From positions 417,796 to 481,795 of the forward strand of contig NZ_JH992943.1 in NCBI RefSeq assembly GCF_000315485.1: 64,000 bases of DNA. The letters are read 5' to 3'. The notes beneath the pieces were generated by a model that did no database searches, was not told where the DNA came from, and saw only the letters and a program-made list of their open reading frames with translations. Below are positions 7,773-18,157 of the stretch, in pieces. Source of the stretch: Bacteroides oleiciplenus YIT 12058 (GTDB lineage: Bacteria > Bacteroidota > Bacteroidia > Bacteroidales > Bacteroidaceae). The translations under genes and the position numbers were made by a program. The stretch's first letter is position 1, and each line of letters starts with the position of its first letter.

Positions 7773-8420
7773 ATGATGAAGCGACTATTACCCATTCTGT
7801 TTACTGCATTTCTGAGTTATGCAGGCACATCTCTGCAAGCGCAAGATTATCTACCGCAAACCTTCAGCGTTGCAGTAGGTGGCGGACTAACGCTGCCGCA
7901 TGTAGAGGGAAACAGCAACGACTTCTTCAGTAAGAATGGTGACCGCGCAGGATATGACTTAATGTTGGAAGGGCGCTACTACTTTACCCCAAACTTTGCA
8001 TTAGGAGTTCAGTACGATTACCTGCGAATAGCAGATTTACCTGACAAAATGCATCTCCACTATGCACGTCCCACAATCACTTTTCGCCATCTATGGAGTA
8101 ACGGGAACCAAGGTGCATTCCTGTCGTTCGGCATCGGTTATATGAATTATCAGGAACGAACGTACCAACGAGGCAACCGATACGGACATCTCTTTCAAAG
8201 AGGATATTGCGGGTTGTCATTTGGCATGGGATACGAATTCCGTATTACCAAGAAAGTATCAGGAGTCTTTCGGGCCGATATGCTCACAGCAGACTGGTTT
8301 GCCAATCCTGATGCCCGATTATCCAACACGGACGGGTATGATGACGGGATAGACCATAGCTGGTTTAAGAACAACATCACATTCCTTAATATAGGGTTTG
8401 CGGTACAGTTCGGACGATAG
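7773..8420 (+). CDS. Outer-membrane beta-barrel family protein
   Basis: 215 residues with a signal peptide (MMKRLLPILFTAFLSYAG, cleaved after LQAQ). The mature part shows alternating polar and aromatic strands (FALGVQYDYL, FLSFGIGYMNY, FGMGYEFRI) and ends in a strand FLNIGFAVQFGR, typical of small porin-like barrels of the outer-membrane beta-barrel superfamily. It starts 15 nt after the YgiQ-type stop and may share its transcript. Function beyond outer-membrane location is unknown. Confidence 0.8.
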   Translation: MMKRLLPILFTAFLSYAGTSLQAQDYLPQTFSVAVGGGLTLPHVEGNSNDFFSKNGDRAGYDLMLEGRYYFTPNFALGVQYDYLRIADLPDKMHLHYARPTITFRHLWSNGNQGAFLSFGIGYMNYQERTYQRGNRYGHLFQRGYCGLSFGMGYEFRITKKVSGVFRADMLTADWFANPDARLSNTDGYDDGIDHSWFKNNITFLNIGFAVQFGR

Positions 8421-8504
8421 GACGTCTTCTTTCTTTCACTCCTCAATAATGATTGTTGATATGTTCCAGTTGTATCTGAACTTCGTCTAAGAAGTTGCCT
8501 CCAC

Positions 8505-8765
8505 ATGCTGAAAGAGATAGGACTGCTGCGGAGCATGATCCGCATATTCATTACTGCATTGGGTATTATCATACTTATAACAGCAGAGCCCCGTTGGATA
8601 TTAGCAATTACTGCCATATTACTTTTAGGAGTTTATCACAATAACCGGAAAGATAAAGTCTTCTTAAGATCACAAATTAAAAGCCCCGTCAGATTTTATC
8701 AGAAAGAATATCTATCACTAAGCCTCCCGTTCATTATAACCGAATCATTCCCTGGTTTCCATTAG
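8505..8765 (+). CDS. Possible small membrane protein, 86 aa
   Basis: Residues 9-45 contain two likely membrane segments (MIRIFITALGIIILI and WILAITAILLLGVY), loosely like the YgaP-type DUF2892 inner-membrane proteins. The C-terminal half has no recognisable pattern, and no promoter or ribosome site is convincing. It may be an intact small gene, a decayed one, or chance. Confidence 0.4.
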   Translation: MLKEIGLLRSMIRIFITALGIIILITAEPRWILAITAILLLGVYHNNRKDKVFLRSQIKSPVRFYQKEYLSLSLPFIITESFPGFH

Positions 8766-8868
8766 GATTACCTCTTGACCGCTTCTTCCACGGTTCGCAC
8801 ATCTTTCTCCGAACTGAATAGAGATTACATCAACTTACCTGAAAATAGCCTACTCCCTTGATAACATG

Positions 8869-8916
8869 AAAAAAGCCCTTCCACCCCTACGAAAAGAGAC
8901 ATAGGTATGGAAGGGA
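8869..8916 (-). terminator. Intrinsic terminator of the DUF2264-SusCD-GH105 operon
   Basis: On the minus strand CCCTTCCA pairs with TGGAAGGG and is followed by CTTTTTTC. It begins about 6 nt past the GH105 stop codon and closes the six-gene operon. Confidence 0.8.
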
Positions 8917-8921
8917 AGTAA

Positions 8922-10019
8922 CTACTTAATCAGTTTATATAATTCACTACCAGCCAATAGGAAAGCACCTACACCATACACATCGGTAGCGTCACGCCCT
9001 GCTGCTTTTGGAGCAGCTCCTACAGGCTGTATATATCCTAACTTGCCATCGGCATGTACCGCTTTAACCAATGACTGCCAACCTTTCTCAAGCACAGGCT
9101 TATAAGTACGTTTAGCCAGATATTCATTCCGGAGTCCCCATGCAATCCCATAACACATGAAAGCAGAACAACTATTTTCAGGCATATCATAAGAATCTGG
9201 ATCCAACAAACTTGTGCGCCAGTCCCCACCCTCGCATTGAGTTTTACGTACGGCTTCGGCCATCTTCACAAACAGTTGGATGTAATAGTTGCGCGCCTCA
9301 CAGTCTATCGGAAGATTATCTATAATCAATGGAAGCCCGGCAAACACCCAACCATTACCACGTCCCCAAAATTGTTTGGCACCATTCTTTTCACGCATCG
9401 GGATTCGCTTATTGTCCCTATAAAAAAGAGAATACTCTTCGTCATATAATGAATCCACACATTCTTTATACTCACTATTCATATAATTTAGATAGACATC
9501 ATCCCCCGTCATCGTATACAGAGCAGCGTATATCGGCGGTGCCATGAACAGCGCATCCGCCCAAGACCAACGTTCCAATGTTCCCACTGCGTCCGTTTTC
9601 AGCAGAGGAGCTTTTGAAGGATGAGTTGCCACATAATATGCCCGTTCCATTACCGGCTGCAACATACGTTTATCTCCCAGTTTACGGTACATCTCAATAA
9701 ATGCCTGCCCTACGCAAATATCATCTGCATGATAAACACGATCCCACATATTCCAATTATACTTCTCTCCAATTTCACGTATAAAGTCATAGCATGCTTC
9801 ATTACCGGAAACCTTTCCCCATTCTGTCATACCCCTGTATAGTGCACCGTTTGTCCAATCCAAAGGATGATGCTTCACTTCCTTTTGATGGTTGATTTGC
9901 CACTTGGCCACTGCATCACAAACTTTCACTATATCAGCTTTCTTCATATTAGTTGAAAACTGCTGAGCGTATAGGCTATAACCTATTGAAAACAAAAACA
10001 GAACTAAAATCTTCTTCAT
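8922..10019 (-). CDS. Glycoside hydrolase family 105 (unsaturated glucuronyl/galacturonyl hydrolase)
   Basis: 365 residues from the ATG at 10019; a further upstream ATG at 10046 overlaps the SusD stop and is less likely. Signal peptide 1-19 (ends LYAQ), so periplasmic. Hallmarks of the GH105 (alpha/alpha)6 barrel: DWTNGALYRGM, HADDICVGQAF, ERWSWADALFMAPP (the Asp is the expected catalytic residue) and FWGRGNGWVFAGLP. GH105 enzymes add water to the terminal 4,5-unsaturated uronic acid left by polysaccharide lyases. As last gene of the operon it would process oligosaccharides brought in by SusCD. It points to a uronate-containing glycan such as pectin or a glucuronan-type polymer. Confidence 0.92.
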   Translation of the reverse strand: MKKILVLFLFSIGYSLYAQQFSTNMKKADIVKVCDAVAKWQINHQKEVKHHPLDWTNGALYRGMTEWGKVSGNEACYDFIREIGEKYNWNMWDRVYHADDICVGQAFIEMYRKLGDKRMLQPVMERAYYVATHPSKAPLLKTDAVGTLERWSWADALFMAPPIYAALYTMTGDDVYLNYMNSEYKECVDSLYDEEYSLFYRDNKRIPMREKNGAKQFWGRGNGWVFAGLPLIIDNLPIDCEARNYYIQLFVKMAEAVRKTQCEGGDWRTSLLDPDSYDMPENSCSAFMCYGIAWGLRNEYLAKRTYKPVLEKGWQSLVKAVHADGKLGYIQPVGAAPKAAGRDATDVYGVGAFLLAGSELYKLIK

Positions 10020-10035
10020 GGTTTTAAATAATTTA

Positions 10036-11808
10036 TTATTCAACATCTAATGCCGGTACGTTCTGGTCGGCTCCCGGATATCCTAAATTCTGATTGATGC
10101 GGCCGCGGGAATTAGAAGCTATCGCATTCTCCGGAACAGGCCATAATATGTGATATGGCTTAATGGTATAAATATTAATCCCATTATGATTGATCTTTTC
10201 ACGGAAAAAGTTATTGTATCTCATCATGCGGTCATAATAATAATTCTTCTCTGAAATACTACCCAGTGAATATCCATTCAGGCCTTTTTCTGCCATAATA
10301 AAAGCCACACGAGTCAACTCCGTCTTGCGAGGTTCCTCAAAGAACAATTCTTTGGCACGCTCATCTAATATAGACTCAATGGTCACTTGCTGAGGGTTCG
10401 TTAACTCGGTTGCATTAGCACGCATCCGAATCTTATTAATATCGCTCATCGCAGCATCCGTATTTCCTTTCCAATAATAAGCTTCAGCTCTCAATAAATA
10501 AGTTTCAGCCAAACGGAATACATACCAATCTGTATATCCTCCCTGTGGAGTATCAGGTTTATTATCTTCAGGAACAAAAGTTTTGTAATGCATCATTGGG
10601 CTCCAAGCATAAATGGTATCTACGCAATACTCTTTTTGTAAAGGTTGCCCATAATATTTAGATGCCGGATTATTATAGACCATATCCTCCATATTCAGCC
10701 AGTTAGGAGCAGTATGACGATAATCTTCCTTAGAATCCCATATTTCATAGTTGAAATAATTAGTTGTCCTGACTCTACCTATGCCACGCCCCACTTGCCC
10801 TATCTGAGGCTGTCCTGCCGCTTTATCCATTGTTCCGCGTTTACCATCCGGATCATTGTTGGTATTTGCATTCCACCAGCACGGCACAAGGTCTCTCATC
10901 CGGTAAGAACCGGTAGATGTGCCTCCTTCAACTAATTGTTTATCCTCAACCAGAAAAATGCCTTCTAAATTCTCAGAAGAGTTGATGTTCTCCCTATTAA
11001 AGAGATCGCTTATAATGTTATATTGTGCATTCGACACATTAACTCCAAATCTCTTTTCCATCAGTTTATGCTGACTATGGTCTATAACAGCAGTAGTAGC
11101 AGTGACGGCTCCGTCAAAATCACAACATGCCAAACAGATTTTAGCCAGCAAATGATTTCCTGCCGCCTTGGATACAGCACCATGTGGAGCACTTTCCGGT
11201 AAATATTGAACGGCAAACATCATATCTTGCCGCAAGCGTTTCAAAATGCTGCCACGTGTATGCGAATAGAAATCCAGTTTAGGAGTAGTGACTTCTTTAT
11301 CAATAAAGGGTACATCACCAAACTGATTTACCAATTTATAATACCAATAAGCTCTGTGAAAATAGCCTTCAGCCAAAATTACATTTTTATCATTCTCAGT
11401 AATCTCATCGGCAACCTGTACACGTGATATAATCGTATTCGCCTTCTGAATGGCACTATACCCTTTACTCCAGAAAGTACCAATTTGAGAATCTCCATAA
11501 GCACCCGGCTTTAACTGGATTTCAAAGTTCTTCAAAGTTTGGGCTACAATGTTCCCGGCTACGGCAACATCCGAAGTCATAAGTTCCGTACAGGCATAAG
11601 AATTATTGCCTATAAACTCCGGGCGTATCATGGCACGACAAGAAACCAGAGCACCTTCCAATCCCTCTTTCGTTACATAGGTATTCTCTGGAGAATAAAA
11701 TGACAGTGGTTCCGGCTTCAGCCAATCATTACAAGAAACCAACAATGCGGCAAACAAGAATGCTGAGAATGCATAATGTGCCTTTCTGAATATTATTTGT
11801 GCTTTCAT
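10036..11808 (-). CDS. SusD/RagB family outer-membrane glycan-binding lipoprotein
   Basis: 590 residues from the ATG at 11808, which gives a proper lipoprotein signal (AALLVSC, Cys26). The longer in-frame start at 11841 would overlap the SusC stop and bury the signal. The N-terminus NDWLKPEPLSFYSPENTY and the C-terminal block (RAEAYYWKGNTDAAMSDINKIR, then ILDERAKELFFEEPRKTEL) are typical SusD features: TPR-like helices that pack on SusC and bind glycan at the surface. Its start lies 10 nt downstream of the SusC stop, consistent with the usual stoichiometric pair. Confidence 0.95.
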   Translation of the reverse strand: MKAQIIFRKAHYAFSAFLFAALLVSCNDWLKPEPLSFYSPENTYVTKEGLEGALVSCRAMIRPEFIGNNSYACTELMTSDVAVAGNIVAQTLKNFEIQLKPGAYGDSQIGTFWSKGYSAIQKANTIISRVQVADEITENDKNVILAEGYFHRAYWYYKLVNQFGDVPFIDKEVTTPKLDFYSHTRGSILKRLRQDMMFAVQYLPESAPHGAVSKAAGNHLLAKICLACCDFDGAVTATTAVIDHSQHKLMEKRFGVNVSNAQYNIISDLFNRENINSSENLEGIFLVEDKQLVEGGTSTGSYRMRDLVPCWWNANTNNDPDGKRGTMDKAAGQPQIGQVGRGIGRVRTTNYFNYEIWDSKEDYRHTAPNWLNMEDMVYNNPASKYYGQPLQKEYCVDTIYAWSPMMHYKTFVPEDNKPDTPQGGYTDWYVFRLAETYLLRAEAYYWKGNTDAAMSDINKIRMRANATELTNPQQVTIESILDERAKELFFEEPRKTELTRVAFIMAEKGLNGYSLGSISEKNYYYDRMMRYNNFFREKINHNGINIYTIKPYHILWPVPENAIASNSRGRINQNLGYPGADQNVPALDVE

Positions 11809-11818
11809 ATCTATACTT

Positions 11819-14800
11819 TTATAACGAGAAATTAATACCAAAAGTAAACGTACGCGGTGCCGGAGATAATGATTCCGGATCCCAGAAATCCCATCCTGTT
11901 ATCAATAAAGGATTAGAGATATTTACATAAACACGAGCATTAGAAACGCTCCATTTAGAAGTTATCTTATTAGGTATTCTATAAGCCAGCGAAACTTCCT
12001 GCAAACGCACATATGAACGATTCTTATAAACATTGAATGACGGAGATTTTGTATTCGACCCTAAACGTGCAAATTCATTGGTGGGATTCTCCGGAGTCCA
12101 ATAGTCATATTTATAAGCATTGACGCGGTCATAGTAATAATCTGTGGGATGAGAGTAGTGACTATTAGAAGACTTATGCCCAAGATCCGAACGAATAAAG
12201 AATGAGAAGTCCACACACTTGAAGAACTCCATTGTATTACCAATACCGAATGAAAAACGGGGACGCTTGTATCCTTGAAAAACTTTATCATCTTCCGGCA
12301 AATATTCTCCGTCATTATTTACATCCCATATCTTAAAATCACCCGGCTCTTTACCATACTTAGCAGCCTCCTCACGCTCATTTTCCTGCCACACGCCCAG
12401 AATCTTATAATCATAGATTTCATCTAAGGCATGCCCGATATACCAACCATTCTGAATGTCATCATCTTCTCTCTGACCTATTACATTACCATCTTTATCC
12501 AGCACATCCACCATTTCGCCATATAAGTGGGCTATTTCATTCCGGTTGAGAGAAGCAATGAAAGAAGAAGACCATTTGAAGTTCTTATGCTCGATATTAA
12601 CTGAATTTAAAGACAGCTCAAAACCCTTATTACGGACCTCTCCCAAGTTAGTGGTTACTCCGGAAAAGCCAATAATGTCCGGCAAAGAGCGAGTCAACAG
12701 TAAATCTTTCGTCGACATATAATAAGCCTCTATCGTTCCATTCAAGCGATTTCCCAGAAATGCGAAGTCGAAACCTACATTATACGCCTCCGTTTTCTCC
12801 CATTTCAGGTTTTCATTGGGAAGGCGAGTTGCATAAATACCAATAACCGTACTTCCGTTATGCAGATATTTCTCTGAATCCAAATTTGCCAAAGCGGCAT
12901 AACGCCCAATACTCCGGTTTCCATTAATTCCCCAAGACAAACGAAGCTTCAGATTATCGATCCACGAAACAGTTTTCATGAAGTTTTCCTCATTCATTCT
13001 CCAGCCAAATGCAAATGCAGGAAAATTAGCATACGGATTATTAGAACCAAACGCCGAATAACCATCACGTCTGAAAGAAGCAGTAAATAGATAACGATCC
13101 ATTAAATTATAGTTCAGCCTTGCCATCATGGCATTTCCGGTATCTACCGTGTCATCACTCCCCACAACCGGATTCGTTCCATTTGCAACGGCATGCCAGC
13201 CAAGCACTTCGGATGGAGTAAGATTGGAATTTTCCGCTTTATCAGACCAAGTCTGATTCTTTTCAAGATTAAACAAAAGAGTCAAATCGAACTTATGTAT
13301 TTTATTGAACGTATGGTTCCACCTCAAAATATTATCCAACATCCAAGAATGAGCACTGTTATTACGCCGAACTGCATGTCCCTTATACTTTTCACCAGCC
13401 ATACTGGTAGAGGAATCGAAATAATGATTCTTCTGCCAATCGTTGTAGTCCGAATAGTTCATTTCATACACAAATCCCAAAGGTAATGTAACCTTCGCAC
13501 TGAGTGTAGCATTGAATGTCTGGGTCACATTGAAACGGTCACGTTGTTCATAACTTGCAAAGGGATTCGTGCTCATGTTATCATCATTAGGATAGAATTT
13601 CAGGGAACCGTCTTCTTCATATTTACTACCCCAGGGGCTAGCCTGAATGGCTTCTGCCCAATCAACTTCATCCACACTTTCATTACGGGTGGCATAGTGT
13701 GCCTGCAAACCAACCTGAAGCCAGTCTGTTACATTTACTTTCAGATTCAGGCGTGAACGAATGGTCTTATACTTGTCCCCTACTACAATTCCCTGATTAT
13801 TAATGCTTCCTAATGACCAATAATAGGAAACTCTATCATTCTTACCAGAAATACTAACATTATAATCCTGACGCAAAGCATTCTGGAAAGAAGCATCATA
13901 CCAATCCGTTTCTCTACCTGCAAGATAATTGTCTATCTCTGTAGTAGAAAAAGCCAGACGATTCATCCAAATCTCTGCCAGATTAGAATCTGAAGAAGCC
14001 CCTGTATATGATAGCCAAGTATTCAGATCGACTCCCTGCGGCAAATTGTCCGGATTATGAAAGTATCCCAAAGGACGAGACGGATTACTCCGTATCTTTT
14101 CATCCCTTCTCATTATCATATATTCCTGCCCATTAAAAGGCCGCTGATTACGAGTTAAATTCTGCATACCTATCTTCATGTCAAAATTGATAACTGGTTT
14201 CCCTTCATTGCCCTGTTTGGTCGATATGACAACCACCCCCGAAGCTGCACGCGATCCGTAAACGGCAGCCGAACTACCATCTTTTAAAATGTCAATCGTT
14301 TCAATGTCACTGGGATTAATATCCACCAGATCGCCATTAAAGATAACTCCGTCCAATACAATCAAAGGAGAATTACTGGCATTAATAGACTTTTCACCAC
14401 GAATCAGCATAGAACCACCACCTTTAGCAGAAGTTCCGAATCCGGCTGAAAATCCGGCTACCGTGCCACGCAGCATCTCGGTTACACTGGTCACCGACTG
14501 TGTAGCATTCTCTGTCGAAATACGGGTAATCGCACCGGTAAGGTCCTTCTTCCTCATCGTTCCATAACCAACGACAACAACTTCTTCTAATTGAGCGACA
14601 TCTTCTTCCAGTTCTACATTGATCACACTTTTTCCATTAACCGCAACCTCTTTAGACTGGTAACCTATAAATGAAAAAACGAGAGTCTCCTTAGAATTGT
14701 CCAGCGCCAACCGATAATTACCGTCCACATCAGTGATGGCACCGTTTATTTTCCCTTTCACTTGCACTGTTGCTCCGATGACGCTCTCGCCATTGGACGT

Positions 14801-14905
14801 TACTTTACCGGTGACTATAAAATTTTGTGCACAGATACCTGCCGAAAAACTGACCAGACAGAAAAACAGGTACAGTTTCATAAATAAATTGTATTTCTCA
14901 TGCAT
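11819..14905 (-). CDS. SusC/RagA TonB-linked outer-membrane transporter
   Basis: 1028 residues; signal peptide ending GICAQ. Domains: a carboxypeptidase-regulatory-like domain (about 29-115, GKVTSNGESVIGATVQVKG), a TonB-dependent plug with VVVGYGTMRKKDLTGAI, then DIETIDILKDGSSAAVYGSRA, and a 22-strand barrel ending RTFTFGINFSL. Imports oligosaccharides across the outer membrane with SusD as lid, powered by TonB. An alternative start at 14881 (MKLYLF) would give a cleaner signal peptide. Sits 26 nt after the 661-residue gene in one operon. Confidence 0.96.
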   Translation of the reverse strand: MHEKYNLFMKLYLFFCLVSFSAGICAQNFIVTGKVTSNGESVIGATVQVKGKINGAITDVDGNYRLALDNSKETLVFSFIGYQSKEVAVNGKSVINVELEEDVAQLEEVVVVGYGTMRKKDLTGAITRISTENATQSVTSVTEMLRGTVAGFSAGFGTSAKGGGSMLIRGEKSINASNSPLIVLDGVIFNGDLVDINPSDIETIDILKDGSSAAVYGSRAASGVVVISTKQGNEGKPVINFDMKIGMQNLTRNQRPFNGQEYMIMRRDEKIRSNPSRPLGYFHNPDNLPQGVDLNTWLSYTGASSDSNLAEIWMNRLAFSTTEIDNYLAGRETDWYDASFQNALRQDYNVSISGKNDRVSYYWSLGSINNQGIVVGDKYKTIRSRLNLKVNVTDWLQVGLQAHYATRNESVDEVDWAEAIQASPWGSKYEEDGSLKFYPNDDNMSTNPFASYEQRDRFNVTQTFNATLSAKVTLPLGFVYEMNYSDYNDWQKNHYFDSSTSMAGEKYKGHAVRRNNSAHSWMLDNILRWNHTFNKIHKFDLTLLFNLEKNQTWSDKAENSNLTPSEVLGWHAVANGTNPVVGSDDTVDTGNAMMARLNYNLMDRYLFTASFRRDGYSAFGSNNPYANFPAFAFGWRMNEENFMKTVSWIDNLKLRLSWGINGNRSIGRYAALANLDSEKYLHNGSTVIGIYATRLPNENLKWEKTEAYNVGFDFAFLGNRLNGTIEAYYMSTKDLLLTRSLPDIIGFSGVTTNLGEVRNKGFELSLNSVNIEHKNFKWSSSFIASLNRNEIAHLYGEMVDVLDKDGNVIGQREDDDIQNGWYIGHALDEIYDYKILGVWQENEREEAAKYGKEPGDFKIWDVNNDGEYLPEDDKVFQGYKRPRFSFGIGNTMEFFKCVDFSFFIRSDLGHKSSNSHYSHPTDYYYDRVNAYKYDYWTPENPTNEFARLGSNTKSPSFNVYKNRSYVRLQEVSLAYRIPNKITSKWSVSNARVYVNISNPLLITGWDFWDPESLSPAPRTFTFGINFSL

Positions 14906-14931
14906 AGTTATTAATATTTAAATGGTTAATA

Positions 14932-16917
14932 CTAAAACTCAGTGGTTATTTTATATTGCATCCTATTCACATCAGATTCAAAGTAGGCAATATCTGCATA
15001 CCCATTTCTATAAGGAATTCGTCTCTGTTTCCTTTGTACAGTAACATTTTGAGGCGATATGGCCTGGAAACAGATTCGACCGTCACGAGACTGCAATATC
15101 ACTTTTTTCTCCTGAAAATCTATTTTTGTTTCTTCCATGCCATCATCCACCAACATGGGATAACATGCCCGCATTTTCTTTACATTTCCTTTCAGAATAT
15201 CACGTATGGTAATTCCGGTATGATCTATATCAATACGTTGCGAAATTCGGCTAACCCCATCAAATCTACCCGTATAGACAACTTCAAATGCAACTCCATC
15301 TACAGATAGCTTGATATTTTTCACATCTATTTCAGGGAGTTTATCACCTCCATACGCAGAGAAGTACGAGGTATCCGGAAATAAAATATTGGTATATTCT
15401 GCCAAACGATGTACTTCACCTTTGGCATCGAACCATTCCGGCCCTACTGCATACAGTTCTCCGCCTAAATCCTTTTTCTTCTTATTATCCCATTTATGAG
15501 GAATACCATCCGAAGGTCCTAATTGTGGATTCGAATTTCTCAGATGTATTCTGATTAGTCCTGTTGCATTGTAGCGAGGATCACCACTCAGTTCATATTC
15601 AACGTAGTTTCCGCCGGAATTAGCAAAAACCTTATGGAAGACGTCTTTCATGACCAACACATATCCACCGGCATCAGCAGGAGACGGGCACTCGTCAATG
15701 GAATTATCAGCATATAAATATGCTACACACATTAGCCAACATGCCAATAAATTGTATTGAGACTGAGCAGAGTAGCTTTCATATCCATGCATCACTTCAA
15801 TTGGGAAACGATTTTTCACAATAAAACCACTCCCGTCTTCTCTGATCCATCTTCCAATACTCTTAAGCGCTAAATGGGCAGCTCGCTTAAAGGCACCTGC
15901 TTCCTGCTTCTTCCCTAAAGTAGCATACTGCGAAGCATAAATCTCATATGTCACAGCTGCTGCCGCCTCATTCCAGATATGCTGAGCGCTTCTGCCACCT
16001 GTAGGCACCTCTCCATAAGGAGATTGCATAAAGAGAGAAGTCCATGCACCCAAACGTAACTTACGGGAATAAAAATCAAAAGATGTTCCACTATATCCTT
16101 CCACCAGAATAGAAGCCATGAACTGCCTCGTAAACTCATCATACACCATGGGCGGATTCGTCTTATTATCTATGTACAGACCAAAATCAGACATGTATTG
16201 CTGCTGGTGCTCCAAGTGAATATGAAAGAAATCATTATGACTGCCAAGTCCTTTCTTTAATCGCAAATACTCACCGGACAAAGCCACCACATTATGATTG
16301 TAACAGATTTTTTTACGTTTCAGATTATCCCGATACAGCACATAAGGATCTATCTCAGCCATCTTTTCATCCCATACGGTCATTTGTGCTTCAGAAACCA
16401 GTCCTTTATAAAGATCCATTGCCAACATGATGGGCTGAATGAAGAATTCGCCATGATGATGGGCACATCTATTTTCATGCATCTCACTCACAGAACAATC
16501 CAAAGCTTTTATTCCACTTTTTATCAAAGTATTATCTCTCAAATACCCAGTTCGCGCTAATAAGCCTATAGATAAAGCGTAGCAAGGCGTTGAATATTGC
16601 CACTCGATTTTATAAACCGGATCAATAATAGCCCCAGTCGCTTTATCCTGACAAGATGCAAAAGCACGGACCTGACATTCTATCAACCTCAAATATTCAT
16701 TATTATCCAATCCTGAAGATTGAAAATCAAGCACTCGCTTCTGGTTTTTCAGAAAAGCCTCCACCAGTTGTCCCAATTGATCATTGTCTTCCCGAATGTC
16801 TTGTTCGGCCGGCAATATATTCTTTGCATCTCTCAACGCACCGGCATTTACCGTCAATACGCATATAAGAAGAGATAAGCAGACCAGACTTATCCTATGT
16901 ATAATCTCTATTCTCAT
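14932..16917 (-). CDS. Unassigned secreted PUL protein, likely (alpha/alpha)-toroid carbohydrate-active enzyme
   Basis: 661 residues with a signal peptide (about 1-25, LLICVLTVNAG). The N-terminal two thirds look helical, with Trp/Tyr/His-rich motifs (YNHNVVALSGEY, MQSPYGEVPTGGRSAQHIWNEA, GYESYSAQSQYNLLACW), as in (alpha/alpha)6 lyases and glucuronidases. The C-terminal third is beta-rich, like the beta-sandwich of such enzymes. I cannot name its CAZy family; GH154-like glucuronidase or a polysaccharide lyase are candidates. Its ATG overlaps the upstream DUF2264 stop (ATGA), showing tight translational coupling. It may supply the chain-cleaving step before GH105. Confidence 0.7.
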   Translation of the reverse strand: MRIEIIHRISLVCLSLLICVLTVNAGALRDAKNILPAEQDIREDNDQLGQLVEAFLKNQKRVLDFQSSGLDNNEYLRLIECQVRAFASCQDKATGAIIDPVYKIEWQYSTPCYALSIGLLARTGYLRDNTLIKSGIKALDCSVSEMHENRCAHHHGEFFIQPIMLAMDLYKGLVSEAQMTVWDEKMAEIDPYVLYRDNLKRKKICYNHNVVALSGEYLRLKKGLGSHNDFFHIHLEHQQQYMSDFGLYIDNKTNPPMVYDEFTRQFMASILVEGYSGTSFDFYSRKLRLGAWTSLFMQSPYGEVPTGGRSAQHIWNEAAAAVTYEIYASQYATLGKKQEAGAFKRAAHLALKSIGRWIREDGSGFIVKNRFPIEVMHGYESYSAQSQYNLLACWLMCVAYLYADNSIDECPSPADAGGYVLVMKDVFHKVFANSGGNYVEYELSGDPRYNATGLIRIHLRNSNPQLGPSDGIPHKWDNKKKKDLGGELYAVGPEWFDAKGEVHRLAEYTNILFPDTSYFSAYGGDKLPEIDVKNIKLSVDGVAFEVVYTGRFDGVSRISQRIDIDHTGITIRDILKGNVKKMRACYPMLVDDGMEETKIDFQEKKVILQSRDGRICFQAISPQNVTVQRKQRRIPYRNGYADIAYFESDVNRMQYKITTEF

Positions 16918-18140
16918 GGTTTTATGGCCTTATCAAGTTTAACATCCGGATTTCCACTCCATATCTTCTTTCCGGTCCATTCGGCATATGTAGTATCCCA
17001 GAATTCATCAATAGCAGGCAATCCCAATGCTGCAAAGACTGCCGTGCACAGATAAAGGCTTCCTGTAGATATATATCTTTCCGCTATCTGTGGCTGGTGT
17101 CCTGCAAACCCTAATGTCAGCCATCCCTTCGCGTCAAAATTTCCTTCAACTGACATATGCCTCTTTATAACAGCTGTCAAGGCACACCTCACCTGCGCCT
17201 TTACAACCGAAGTCGGCAACAAATCTTTCAATGCAGCTTGAGATAACACATGGAACGTCCCGAACCGATAAGCTATTGACCTTCCTATCACCGGATAGGC
17301 TCCATCCGGAGAAATCATTCTTTCCTGTTGTTCCGCATATCTGGTGAAACGCTTTTTCTCCAACTGGTAAAATTCTTCTTCACCCTTTGCATGCTTTTGC
17401 ATTACTTCCAAGACATCCAATAACATAGGGTGGATAACATAACTATTGTAATAATCCATATGCAAGTCTGCTCCATCGCCATACCAACCGTCACCCTTAT
17501 ACCATTCCTTGAAACGCATAATTGCATAATTGACAGGCTCCATATTACACTCACCCGTCAGTTCCAGTAAGGTAACTTCTACCATAGCCGAAAATAACAA
17601 CCAATTACTTTCTATCGGTTTTATCTTACGTATCTGCTGCAATGCATTCAGCACATTCTGCCGGGTCTCGTCCGAAAGGTTTCCCCAAATTTGCTTAGGT
17701 GCACGCAATATCCCCTGACAGAAAAAGGCAGCATCCACTAAAGGTTGCCGTGTTACTATAAAGTTTAAATAATCAGGAGACTGCGGGTTGAAGCCATTAT
17801 CTATGGAAAGAATCATCAGACGTATGTATTTGTCTCTCAACTTACCTTCATCTGTCCCATCAGGCCCAAGTTCCAGCCATGGAGCTATGCCAACGAGCAA
17901 GCGTCCCAAAGCCTCCAAATGAGTGGTGCGTGTATTAGAAGGGTTCAAAGCTCCGGATATGGTCTCTACCGGCATATTCTTTTTCAGTTCCCCCTTACTC
18001 ATATTATCCAATACAGGATCTGCTATTTTTGTTAATACATCAATCCAATAAGCACGGTCTTCCAAACCTGACGGATTCTGTGAGTAACTGCATAAACTTA
18101 TCAATAGGAATAATGTACAGGTAAAAATATTCTTTTTCAT
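16914..18140 (-). CDS. DUF2264 family secreted protein (second of tandem pair)
   Basis: 408 residues, signal peptide MKKNIFTCTLFLLISLCSY ending SQ. DUF2264 marks: IAPWLELGPD near residue 90, GDGWYGDGADLHMDYYNSYVIHPML (central, written here with its DYYNSY core as key), RYAEQQERMISPDGAYP and GRSIAYR. The family is predicted to be an alpha/alpha barrel carbohydrate-processing domain and is frequent in PULs for uronic-acid or rhamnose-rich glycans; its reaction is not settled in my knowledge. It is a clear paralogue of the next gene upstream. Stop and next start overlap by 4 nt. Confidence 0.88.
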   Translation of the reverse strand: MKKNIFTCTLFLLISLCSYSQNPSGLEDRAYWIDVLTKIADPVLDNMSKGELKKNMPVETISGALNPSNTRTTHLEALGRLLVGIAPWLELGPDGTDEGKLRDKYIRLMILSIDNGFNPQSPDYLNFIVTRQPLVDAAFFCQGILRAPKQIWGNLSDETRQNVLNALQQIRKIKPIESNWLLFSAMVEVTLLELTGECNMEPVNYAIMRFKEWYKGDGWYGDGADLHMDYYNSYVIHPMLLDVLEVMQKHAKGEEEFYQLEKKRFTRYAEQQERMISPDGAYPVIGRSIAYRFGTFHVLSQAALKDLLPTSVVKAQVRCALTAVIKRHMSVEGNFDAKGWLTLGFAGHQPQIAERYISTGSLYLCTAVFAALGLPAIDEFWDTTYAEWTGKKIWSGNPDVKLDKAIKP

Positions 18141-18157
18141 AGCATATAGTATATTAA

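Noticed and set aside
8195..8617. 140-aa minus-strand frame over the beta-barrel gene end
   Set aside because: Overlaps a gene with a signal peptide and strand pattern; translation shows no domain.
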